18,171 nt of DNA from Acidobacteriota bacterium (GTDB lineage Bacteria > Acidobacteriota > Terriglobia > Acidiferrales > UBA7541), in NCBI GenBank assembly GCA_003161195.1, contig PMOV01000344.1, forward strand, positions 33,354 through 51,524. Reading direction: 5' to 3'. Within the stretch, counting starts at the first letter, position 1, and every line of letters begins with the position of its first letter. Of the stretch, positions 7,119 to 14,326 are shown piece after piece. A program made the position numbers and the translations under genes. The notes beneath the pieces were generated by a model that was not told the origin of the DNA, did not search any database, and was given only the letters and a program-made list of their open reading frames with translations.

Positions 7119-7919
7119 ATGATGGCCGTCGACTGCGCCACCACGCCGGCCACTGTGGCCCTCGCCCCCGACGAGCGCCAGCGCTTGCTCCTCGAGAATC
7201 TCCCAGAGGTCCGCTACATCGCGCGCCGTATTCACAATCGCCTCCCGGCGCGCGTGCCCTTCGACGATCTCGTGCACGCTGGCATCCTCGGCCTCATCGA
7301 CGCCGTCGACAGATACGACGCCAGCAAAAATGTATTGCTCAAATCCTACGCGCGCTTCCGCGTTCGTGGTGCCATTCTCGATAGCCTTCGTCAGATGGAC
7401 TGGAGCCCGCGCAATCTCCGCCGCCAGGCTCGCCGCATTGAAGAAGCCCGCCGCAACCTCTCCGCTCATCTCGGCCACGCACCCAGCGAGCCGGAAATCG
7501 CCGTGCATCTCGAAATGCCGCTCTCGGGCTTCCAGCATCTCCTCGGTGAACTCCGCGGCCTCGACCTCGGCAGCCTCCAGGGCCCCGTTGACGATGGCCT
7601 TGAGGATATCCACGTCCAAGCCGCCGCAACCCGCCCGGAGGAGGATCCTTTTCAGCAGACCCTCCGCTCCGAACTCCGCACCTTGCTCGCCCAGGCCATC
7701 GACGAACTCAGCGAAAAAGAACACCACGTCCTGGCCCTTTATTACCTCGAGGAACTAACCATGAAAGAAGTTGGCGCCATTCTTGGCATTGTCGAGTCCC
7801 GCGTCTCGCAGATTCATACCGCCGCGCTCATTGCGCTCCGCTCCCGTTTGCAGGGCCGCTTGTGCCAGCGCTTGGGACCTGCCACAAATTCCGCCACCAC
7901 TCGCCGGGAGAATATCTGA
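7119..7919 (+). CDS. fliA: Flagellar sigma factor FliA (sigma-28)
   Basis: Directs RNA polymerase to late flagellar and chemotaxis promoters. It has 266 residues from the first of two adjacent ATGs (7119 and 7122); the frame is open further upstream but without family features, and the Shine-Dalgarno is weak. Region 2 lies at ~24-93, with FDDLVHAGILGLIDAVDRYD (48-67) and YARFRVRGAILDSLRQMDW (77-95), the hallmark of this family. Region 3 follows at ~98-150. Region 4 lies at ~190-245, with the helix-turn-helix TMKEVGAILGIVESRVSQIH (214-233). Its TGA overlaps the fliM ATG. FlhF and FlhG genes, which commonly sit between flhA and fliA, are missing from the 70-base gap upstream. Codons here mostly end in C, unlike fliF to fliH. 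Confidence 0.93.
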   Translation: MMAVDCATTPATVALAPDERQRLLLENLPEVRYIARRIHNRLPARVPFDDLVHAGILGLIDAVDRYDASKNVLLKSYARFRVRGAILDSLRQMDWSPRNLRRQARRIEEARRNLSAHLGHAPSEPEIAVHLEMPLSGFQHLLGELRGLDLGSLQGPVDDGLEDIHVQAAATRPEEDPFQQTLRSELRTLLAQAIDELSEKEHHVLALYYLEELTMKEVGAILGIVESRVSQIHTAALIALRSRLQGRLCQRLGPATNSATTRRENI

Positions 7920-8923
7920 TGCGAAAAATCCTCGGTCAGGAAGAAATCGACGCCCTCTTCGGCGCCGCCTATGCCGGCTCCAAAGCCTTTCGCGGCGGCG
8001 CGAAAAAGAAAGTCGAGCCTTGCGACCTCCGCCGCTCCAGTACGCTCACCGCGGACCAACTCCGCGTGGTTACCGCCCTGCACGAATCGCTGGCTCGCCG
8101 TCTCGCCCAGTCTCTCGGCGTCTATCTCCGCGTATCCTTGGAAATAGATCTGCTCTCCGCCGAGCAGCTTACCTATCACGAATTTGTCACGCGCATTCCC
8201 GAAATCACCTATCTCGCCTCCCTCCACGTCATGCCCATGGATGCCCGCGTCGCCCTGCAAGCGGACATCTCTCTCGTCTTCCCCATCGTTGACCTCGTCC
8301 TCGGTGGCTCCGGCGCAGACCTTATCGAGCCGCGCGACCTTACCGAAATCGAGGAACAGATCTTCGAGATCGTTGTCCGCCTCATCGCACGCGATCTGCA
8401 ATCCACCTGGGCTGCGGTCATCGCACTCGATATCAGCTTCGACCAGCGCCAGCATTACACCCAGATGCACAACCTCATGCCGCCCCACGACAAAATTCTT
8501 GCCCTCAGCTTTGAAATTCGACTGCTCGAAGCCCGCGGCACCCTCAACATGGCCATTCCCGCCGTCATTGCCAACTCCTTGCTGCGCAAACTCCCTGTCC
8601 GCCGGTCGCTCTTCGAGCGCGTCACCTCTGCCGAAACCCGCCGCCGCTTGCAGGAACGCTTTCTCGACAGCCGCTTCATTGCTCAGCTCTGCCTCCCGCC
8701 CAGTCCCCTTAAAGTCCGCGATCTCCTCGCACTCGAGGTCGGTGACATCGTCCCGTTCCCCCTCCGTTGCGGTCAGGCCATCCACCTCAACGTCGCCGGT
8801 AAGCCCATGTTCCACGCCTTTCCGGTTCGTCACGGCATACGCAAAGGCGCACGCATCGAGCGCCGTTCCTCCATCGCTGCCACCAATGGCGTCGCCCATG
8901 CCACCGAAAGGGAATACAAATGA
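7919..8923 (+). CDS. fliM: Flagellar motor switch protein FliM
   Basis: C-ring protein that binds phosphorylated CheY and sets rotation sense. The ATG at 7919 overlaps the fliA stop (TGATG) and has GGGAG at about 7906. This gives 334 residues, a normal length. The N-terminal CheY-binding motif is present as ILGQEEIDALF (4-14). The middle CheC-like domain (~40-230) includes the GGSG motif at 129-132 and LTEIEEQIFEIVVRLIARDL (141-160). The C-terminal SpoA domain (~255-315) reads PSPLKVRDLLALEVGDIVPF. All parts are in place, so FliM appears functional and still equipped for a chemotaxis signal. It overlaps the next gene by ATGA. Confidence 0.95.
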   Translation: MRKILGQEEIDALFGAAYAGSKAFRGGAKKKVEPCDLRRSSTLTADQLRVVTALHESLARRLAQSLGVYLRVSLEIDLLSAEQLTYHEFVTRIPEITYLASLHVMPMDARVALQADISLVFPIVDLVLGGSGADLIEPRDLTEIEEQIFEIVVRLIARDLQSTWAAVIALDISFDQRQHYTQMHNLMPPHDKILALSFEIRLLEARGTLNMAIPAVIANSLLRKLPVRRSLFERVTSAETRRRLQERFLDSRFIAQLCLPPSPLKVRDLLALEVGDIVPFPLRCGQAIHLNVAGKPMFHAFPVRHGIRKGARIERRSSIAATNGVAHATEREYK

Positions 8924-9768
8924 ACGAATTCGCCAATTCCGCGGCTGTACAGAAATTCTGCGACGAATGGTGCACCTCCTTCGTTTCTGTCCTGGAATCC
9001 CTGGGTGCCGCCAGCGTTATCGCTGCCTGGTCCGTACCTCTCGCTCCCAGGGTTCCAGACGCGCCCGCCGCTCCCGATACCGCCGTGCCCACTTCTTTCC
9101 AGGTTCGCGGTGCCCTGCAGGGCACCCTCACTCTGCTTTGCGATCAATGCGTCGCGGTGCAGTTCGCCCAACTCCTGCAATCAGAAGCACCCGATCCCGG
9201 CGCCGAATTTTCCGCCGTGCAGCGCGACGCCTTCACTGAGTTTCTCCGTACCGTCGCGGGTGCTCTGACCACCGGTTGGAAAGCGCAGACCAGCCAGCAA
9301 ATCGAACTGCTCCTTGAGACCGTCGCGCAGGCGGCCGCTCCCGGCGCCCAGGCCGCCACGCTCGAGCTGAAGTCTGACAAATTCGCCGCCCTGACACTGC
9401 GACTCGTTCTCGATCCGGCGCTCTGTTCCGCTCTCGAGGCCGCCGACGACGGGGATGCGGAAGGTGTGGATTCTCTTGCCGCGCATCTCCTCGCCGGATC
9501 CACCCCCAATCTCGCACTCTTGCTCGACGTTGAACTCGCAGCCACCATCCGCTTCGGCCAGCGCGACATGCTCCTCCGCGAGGTCTTCGCTCTCATGCCC
9601 GGTGCCGTTATCGAGCTCAATCAGCTCGTCAGCGAACCCGTCGAACTCCTCGTCGCTGGACGCCTCATCGCGCGCGGCGAAGTGGTCGTCGTCGATGGCA
9701 ATTTCGGCCTGCGCGTCACCGAAGTGGCCGCCACCAGCCGGCGTGAGGCGCTTATGGAACTCTCATAA
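8920..9768 (+). CDS. fliN: FliN/FliY-type motor switch protein with N-terminal CheC-like region
   Basis: 282 residues. The C-terminal SpoA domain (197-270: LLDVELAATIRFGQRDMLLR ... LVSEPVELLVAGRLIARGEV, NFGLRVTEV) is a textbook FliN and forms the base of the C-ring. The preceding ~190 residues recall the CheC/CheX phosphatase fold seen in FliY of Bacillus. D103-AFT-E107-FL-R110 lies where the phosphatase motif D/S-x3-E-x2-N is expected, with Arg in place of the catalytic Asn. CheY-P phosphatase activity is therefore doubtful. This N-terminal assignment is an inference; the SpoA domain is certain. It overlaps fliM by ATGA and has GAAAGGGA as ribosome site. It is the last flagellar gene of the run. 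Confidence 0.9.
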   Translation: MNEFANSAAVQKFCDEWCTSFVSVLESLGAASVIAAWSVPLAPRVPDAPAAPDTAVPTSFQVRGALQGTLTLLCDQCVAVQFAQLLQSEAPDPGAEFSAVQRDAFTEFLRTVAGALTTGWKAQTSQQIELLLETVAQAAAPGAQAATLELKSDKFAALTLRLVLDPALCSALEAADDGDAEGVDSLAAHLLAGSTPNLALLLDVELAATIRFGQRDMLLREVFALMPGAVIELNQLVSEPVELLVAGRLIARGEVVVVDGNFGLRVTEVAATSRREALMELS

Positions 9769-9842
9769 ATCTGAAGTTTAGATTGTCGGGGCATCGCTCG
9801 CTCGAGCTTTCGTTTGCGGACGCCCTAGCTTGCTGCATCTTT

Positions 9843-9848
9843 AGGAGG
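9843..9848 (+). promoter_or_regulatory. Perfect Shine-Dalgarno AGGAGG
   Basis: AGGAGG lies 11 bases before the ATG at 9860. It is the strongest ribosome site in the window and is the main reason to accept the short ORF that follows. Confidence 0.6.
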
Positions 9849-9859
9849 ATTGTTCTTCC

Positions 9860-10057
9860 ATGCGCGCTAAACATTCTTCGCTCGCTCCCCAATCGCTGGG
9901 GCTCTTTTCTAGTCGCCGCTTCGCCCGCGATTTCCCCCTCCGCAAGCACCCGGCGTCCGATCCTGTTCCCCCGGCGCCCACTATGCCCCCTAAAGTTCTG
10001 TCCGATTCTGCCGATACTCGAACTGAGCGCGTCTCGAACGCCGCTGGAGTCCCATGA
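9860..10057 (+). CDS. Small hypothetical protein, 65 aa
   Basis: Not recognised. A short, basic, Pro/Ser/Arg-rich peptide (MRAKHSSLAPQSLGLFSSRR at the start) with no membrane helix, signal peptide or Cys motif. Two things support translation: the perfect AGGAGG upstream, and the ATGA overlap of its stop with the HDOD gene start at 10054. It may mainly serve to couple translation of the HDOD gene. It has no resemblance to FlgM that could be seen. Confidence 0.45.
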   Translation: MRAKHSSLAPQSLGLFSSRRFARDFPLRKHPASDPVPPAPTMPPKVLSDSADTRTERVSNAAGVP

Positions 10058-11127
10058 CCATTTCTACTTTGCGACCGGCCAGCACGAAAGTTTCCGCGCA
10101 GTTTGCGGCTGCGGAAACTGAGCGCCGCAAAAACCGCCTCATGGGGGTCCTCAGCAAAGGTCTGCCTACCCTCCCCACCTATGTGCTTGATCTGAATGTC
10201 CTTCTCGCACAACCCAGCGTGGACCTCAAAAAAGTCGGCAACGTTCTCCGCACCGACCCCAGCCTTACCGCCCAGGTCCTGCGCCTCTGTAATTCGGCCC
10301 TCTTCGGCCTGCGCCATCGGGTCGTCAGCGTCGAACAGGCTGCCATTCTTGTCGGCACCGAGCGATTGCGCACCCTGGTTCTCACCTGCTCCGTCATGCA
10401 GTTCGCCGGCAAGCGCCTTCCAAAAGAGCAACTGAACATCTTCTGGACCCACAGCTTTCTCTGCGCACTGCTTGCCGAACGCCTTGCCTCACAGTTGCAC
10501 TACTGCGAGAAGGAACAGGCCTATCTGGGCGGCTTGCTCCACGATATTGGCCAACTCCCTATGTGGATCTTGGTCCTTGGCGAGCAACAGGCCAGTCGCA
10601 CCCCACCGCCCCCTGATTGGGTCGACAATATTTCCGTCGAACGCGACTACTTTGGCATGGACCACACCAAAGTCGGCCGCTGGATGGGCGTTTCCTGGAA
10701 CTATATGCCCAGCTTCGTCGACGTCTTTGAGCATCACCACACTCCCGAGCGCGCCCAGCATGACCCCTACCTCGTCGGCATCGTCGCCGCCGCGGACCAG
10801 TTCCTTATCCGCCAGGCGGCGGTCATCGCAGTGCCTCCTCCCAAAATGGAACTCATTGGCGCCCACGGCGTGGCCGTTGACTCGGTTAAGGTCTCAGAAC
10901 GCGAAGCACTCTCGCCGCCCCCACCAACGGAGCATGCCAAACCTCCTGCATCCACCATCGAACCTATACACCCCGTCGCGTCGTCAAGTCCTTCTGCCTT
11001 CCTCGAGCGCTGTCTCCCCGAGCTGGTCGAATCCGAGCGCGAAGCCGTTCTCGAAATGCTGCAAACCGAGTACCTACACCTCCTCCCCCTCGTTGAACTG
11101 GGCATGAGCGCGGCCACCAACGACTAG
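10054..11127 (+). CDS. HDOD domain signalling protein
   Basis: 357 residues. The HDOD domain spans ~33-225 and has the family signature LPTLPTYVLDLNVLL (38-52), VLRTDPSLTAQVLRLCNSAL (64-83), LGGLLHDIGQLP (158-169) and DHTKVGRWM (203-211). HDOD proteins are signalling relatives of HD hydrolases and are often found with chemotaxis and flagellar genes. An HD pair remains at 163-164, but catalytic activity cannot be judged. Residues ~280-315 are a Pro/Ser-rich linker, followed by a Leu/Glu-rich helical tail (~316-350). The gene overlaps the small ORF before it and is last in the plus-strand run, so it is probably part of the flagellar transcript. Its partner or target is unknown. Confidence 0.9.
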   Translation: MTISTLRPASTKVSAQFAAAETERRKNRLMGVLSKGLPTLPTYVLDLNVLLAQPSVDLKKVGNVLRTDPSLTAQVLRLCNSALFGLRHRVVSVEQAAILVGTERLRTLVLTCSVMQFAGKRLPKEQLNIFWTHSFLCALLAERLASQLHYCEKEQAYLGGLLHDIGQLPMWILVLGEQQASRTPPPPDWVDNISVERDYFGMDHTKVGRWMGVSWNYMPSFVDVFEHHHTPERAQHDPYLVGIVAAADQFLIRQAAVIAVPPPKMELIGAHGVAVDSVKVSEREALSPPPPTEHAKPPASTIEPIHPVASSSPSAFLERCLPELVESEREAVLEMLQTEYLHLLPLVELGMSAATND

Positions 11128-11158
11128 CTCTTGGTAGCATAGGCTTGAAAACCTGTTC

Positions 11159-11177
11159 GCGGTGTGGTCCACACCGC
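11159..11177. terminator. Inverted repeat between converging genes, possible terminator
   Basis: GCGGTGTGG-T-CCACACCGC is a perfect 9-bp inverted repeat, giving a 7-bp GC-rich stem with a 5-base loop. It lies 31 bases after the HDOD stop, where a terminator is expected because the next genes converge. The trailing tract (ATCTTTAT) is only weakly T-rich, so an operator or protein-binding site is the alternative. The rest of 11128-11383 holds no gene I can support. Confidence 0.4.
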
Positions 11178-11383
11178 ATCTTTATGAGCCCACGCACTAC
11201 CGCCGTCTGATCGGGACCCAACTCGTCCGGGATGCCAAAAAGAAGGTATTAAACTCAGAAGCCAAGTCCGCCCATAACGATTCGGGATGAACGCTTGCAA
11301 AAGTGCATCAAAACAAAGGACTTTAACCGCCTTTAAAATGAACACTTACGCAAAAACTCAGGGAGTAGTAGGGTAGCCTTCGT

Positions 11384-12898
11384 CTATTCATAACGCAGCG
11401 CGTCCACCGGGTTCAGCCGCGAGGCCCGCGCAGCCGGATATAGCCCAGCCAACAAGCTAACGATGGTAGCGAACGCGATCGCGCCCACGGCCAGCCACCA
11501 CGGAACGTAGGAAATCTTCACGCTCGGGAGCTCCTGCTGCCGCAAATATATCCCCGTTCCCCAAGTCAGCGCCTGCCCAATGAACCACCCAAGCGCCACC
11601 CCAAACAGCCCGCCGAAGAACCCCATCGCCGCAGCTTCCGCAAAGAATAGACTCTTCACATCGCCATCCGTCGCGCCCAGCGCTTTCAGTACGCCAATCT
11701 CTCGCCGTCGCTCCAGAATGGCCATCACCAAAGTATTGATGATGCCCAGCGAAGCCACCGTCAGCGCCAGGCTCCCAAAGAGTCCGAGAAACAAATCAAA
11801 CACCGTAAACACCAGCCGCAAACCTTTGGTCGCATCGAGCAGCGAAAACGCCGAGTACCCCATCTTCTTGATCGCCGCTTCCACGTTGGCCACGTCTTTC
11901 GGATGCAGCACGCGCACTGTCGCCGCCGTGTACGATGGTTTGCTTTCCGTCTCGCTGAGCATCGCCTGCATGTCCGAAGGTTGCGCCACGTGCAAACTCT
12001 CCGCCAGTTTCAGCGGCAGAAACAATCGCCCGCCGCCAAAACCCGCCATGCCCGCCGAAGGATCGTTCTCCACGATGCCCACGATGCGCAGGGTCTTCTC
12101 CTTGGGCAGCATGGAAAGTCCGCCAGAAAGCTCGCCCGTCATCGCGCTCTCCAGCAACGCGTCGTCGCGGTCTGCCGCCGAAGCGAAGGACGCGCGTTCC
12201 GCGTAGCGGATCACCATATCCTTACCGATAAGATCCGCTGGCTTGCCCTCGACGAACGCGGCCGCGTTTGCCGGTATGCCAGCCGAGGAATTTTCCGCTG
12301 GAGATTTTTCTGGAGTACCTGACGCCGCTGCAGACTTGTCTCCTGCTGCGAGAGTTGGAGATTTTGCGGCGGCAATTTTAGGCGGCGTGGAAACGAGTTG
12401 CTGCGCCAACTCCACTTGCAGAATCGCTTCTTCCGCCATCGGCGAAGAGAAGAATTTCCCCGTCATGCCCTCAAAGGCTTCGCTCTTGCGCGACGATTCG
12501 GGAATACCTAGCGCGTTGGTATTGAAGTTGTTCCCGGCGTAACGAAAATCCGTCGCGAAGCGCACCTGCGGATACACCTCGGAAACGCCGGCGATCTGCG
12601 CGAAGCCTTGCAGCGCGGCGTCATCGAGCGCCACGGGAACTTTCGGCAGCGCTTCCTTGGCGCGGCCGTTGCGACCCGGTCCGCGATTGTCACCGCGGCC
12701 AGAGCCCACCAGCACAGAGTCAAAGAGCCCGGAACGCAGCAGCCGCTTGTTCGCCAAGGTCTGCAAACCGACACCCAGCGAGAGCATCGCTACGAGCGAC
12801 GCAACTCCGACAGCCACACCAAGCGTGGTAAGCGAGTTGCGCAGCATCGCTTCGCGCAGATTACGTACCGCAAGTTCCGTGAGGTCGCGGACTTTCAC
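11384..12898 (-). CDS. MacB/FtsX-type ABC transporter permease
   Basis: Inner-membrane part of a mechanotransmission-type ABC system, 504 residues, with a GTG start overlapping the ATPase stop (GTGA). Topology is that of MacB/LolC: helix 1 at ~21-49, a large periplasmic domain at ~50-360, helices 2-4 at ~361-392, ~416-442 and ~466-488. The conserved coupling segment ERRREIGVLKALGATDGDV (396-414) contacts the ATPase. The end PAARASRLNPVDALRYE is typical of the family. The periplasmic domain carries an Ala/Pro/Ser/Lys-rich insertion at ~170-215. No periplasmic adaptor gene is next to it, so the substrate cannot be named; export of a lipid, peptide or drug are all possible. Confidence 0.9.
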   Translation of the reverse strand: MKVRDLTELAVRNLREAMLRNSLTTLGVAVGVASLVAMLSLGVGLQTLANKRLLRSGLFDSVLVGSGRGDNRGPGRNGRAKEALPKVPVALDDAALQGFAQIAGVSEVYPQVRFATDFRYAGNNFNTNALGIPESSRKSEAFEGMTGKFFSSPMAEEAILQVELAQQLVSTPPKIAAAKSPTLAAGDKSAAASGTPEKSPAENSSAGIPANAAAFVEGKPADLIGKDMVIRYAERASFASAADRDDALLESAMTGELSGGLSMLPKEKTLRIVGIVENDPSAGMAGFGGGRLFLPLKLAESLHVAQPSDMQAMLSETESKPSYTAATVRVLHPKDVANVEAAIKKMGYSAFSLLDATKGLRLVFTVFDLFLGLFGSLALTVASLGIINTLVMAILERRREIGVLKALGATDGDVKSLFFAEAAAMGFFGGLFGVALGWFIGQALTWGTGIYLRQQELPSVKISYVPWWLAVGAIAFATIVSLLAGLYPAARASRLNPVDALRYE

Positions 12899-13674
12899 GA
12901 GCGCGCCCCTTCCGCCGCAAGATTCGCGCTATCCGCCGTTGTTTCCGCCAGGACTGTGGAGGCTGCGTGCGCCGTCGGCGCGTCAGAGATAATTTTGCCG
13001 TCGCTCAGCGTCACGATGCGATCAGCAAATCGCTCCGCCAGCGGACGTTCGTGCGTCACCATAACAATGGTCATGCCCAACGTGGTTTGAAACTCGCGCA
13101 ACAGCAAGAGAATCTGCTCGCCGTTCACGCTGTCGAGATTGCCCGTCGGCTCGTCGGCAAATAGGATGCTGGGCCGATTCACCAGGGCGCGGGCCAAGGC
13201 GCCACGCTGCTGTTCGCCGCCTGAGAGCTCGCTGGGGCGGTGCTTGCTGCGCGCGCCGAGCCGTACGCGTTCAAGCGCCTGCGCCACACGCGCAGCGCGG
13301 TCTCGCCGATCCACTTCCGAAAGCCGCAAAGGCAGCTCCACGTTTTCTTCCAGCGTCATGCGCGGAAGCAGATTGAAGGACTGAAAAACCATGCCGACCG
13401 TTTCGCGACGATAACGTGCCAGATTTTCGGCGCTGAGTTCGGCGAGATTTTTTGCACCGACGATGATGCTCCCGGAAGTGGGTCGGTCGAGTCCCGCGAG
13501 CATACTGAGGAACGTGGATTTGCCGGAGCCAGAACTGCCTAGGAGCGCGAGGAACTGGCCAGCGGGAATCGCAAGGCTAACGCCGGCCACGGCGTGGACC
13601 ACAGCTTCGCCAAGGTGGTAGTCGCGGCACACGTTGTGGGCGCGAATATGTTGGGTTGCAGGGGCTTGGGTCAT
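12895..13674 (-). CDS. ABC transporter ATP-binding protein (MacB/LolD type)
   Basis: ATPase partner of the permease, 259 residues from the ATG at 13674. The frame is open to a TTG at 13722, but the ATG fits the family better. Walker A GSSGSGKST lies at 46-54, Q-loop Gln at 98 (MVFQSFNLLP), signature LSGGEQQR at 150-157, Walker B ILFADE at 170-175, and switch His at 208 (VTHE). All catalytic elements are present. The ~35 residues after the ATPase core are Ala/Thr-rich. A TACAAT-like -10 element lies only a few bases before the ATG without a good -35, so transcription may start at the AUG or come from the gene upstream. Confidence 0.93.
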   Translation of the reverse strand: MTQAPATQHIRAHNVCRDYHLGEAVVHAVAGVSLAIPAGQFLALLGSSGSGKSTFLSMLAGLDRPTSGSIIVGAKNLAELSAENLARYRRETVGMVFQSFNLLPRMTLEENVELPLRLSEVDRRDRAARVAQALERVRLGARSKHRPSELSGGEQQRGALARALVNRPSILFADEPTGNLDSVNGEQILLLLREFQTTLGMTIVMVTHERPLAERFADRIVTLSDGKIISDAPTAHAASTVLAETTADSANLAAEGARS

Positions 13675-13737
13675 CACACTTATTGTACGCTGCGGGGTGG
13701 CAGGGAGTTTCGTCCGGGGCAAACCTTCTGTCCCGGG

Positions 13738-14205
13738 TTACATAAGAAACGTAGTACCAGACGCCTTGCTCTCGCCAGCTTCGGTCTGTCGGGCTTCAGC
13801 TAAACCTGCGCGGTGCAGCGCGATGGTCCAATCGACGGATTTTTGGATATATTCGTTCATCGCTCGCGCGCGCTCGTTCTTCGATTCGTCAAAAAAGTTT
13901 TCAGCCACTCGCGGGTAGTCCTCGTCCATTTCTTCCCAGCCGTTGAAGTTTTCCGACAGGCAAAGGGCAAAGACGCCGTTTTCGTCGCGGCCGTGCTTTC
14001 CGTTCGGAGAAGCCTTTACGGCATGCTTTTCGAGAGCTGGATCCGGAAAGATGGTGGCCGCCAAACGAGATCGCGTTATGTCTTCGTTCAGCACGCGAAT
14101 CGAGATGCGCACTTCGATTTCGGTGAATGGTTCGCCGTCGCCGCAGAAGTCGGCGGTGCGGAGTTTACGTGATTTTTTGGCTCTGGCGAATTTTTTGGCG
14201 GGCAT
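13738..14205 (-). CDS. Hypothetical protein, 155 aa
   Basis: Not recognised. The start at 14205 has GTGAGGTC in a good ribosome-site position. The N-terminus is strongly basic (AKKFARAKKSRKLR, 3-16). A beta-rich stretch follows (EIEVRISIRVLN, 29-40), then an acidic, aromatic region (NGWEEMDEDYPRVAENFF, 87-104) and a helical C-terminal part. No signal peptide or membrane helix is seen, so it is probably cytoplasmic. It stops 63 bases before the ABC ATPase start on the same strand and may share its transcript, but no functional link is shown. Confidence 0.6.
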   Translation of the reverse strand: MPAKKFARAKKSRKLRTADFCGDGEPFTEIEVRISIRVLNEDITRSRLAATIFPDPALEKHAVKASPNGKHGRDENGVFALCLSENFNGWEEMDEDYPRVAENFFDESKNERARAMNEYIQKSVDWTIALHRAGLAEARQTEAGESKASGTTFLM

Positions 14206-14326
14206 AGGGACCTCACTCTGAGTCTCGCCGCGATGGCGGAGCGCAACAGCGCTCAGACTGAAAGTCTATGCCACAAAACACGCGTGAAAAGCCGGCGTGT
14301 ACGTCGTGGTGAAGGAACGGAACTGA

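Noticed and set aside
9785..9815. GG-N10-GC sigma-54 promoter before the 65-codon ORF
   Set aside because: Only the GG and GC doublets fit; the flanking consensus (TGGCAC, TTGC) does not match.
11128..11180. tRNA-Ser-like gene
   Set aside because: The anticodon-like loop has 8 bases, there is no TTCRA T-loop, no 7-bp acceptor stem and no proper D-arm.
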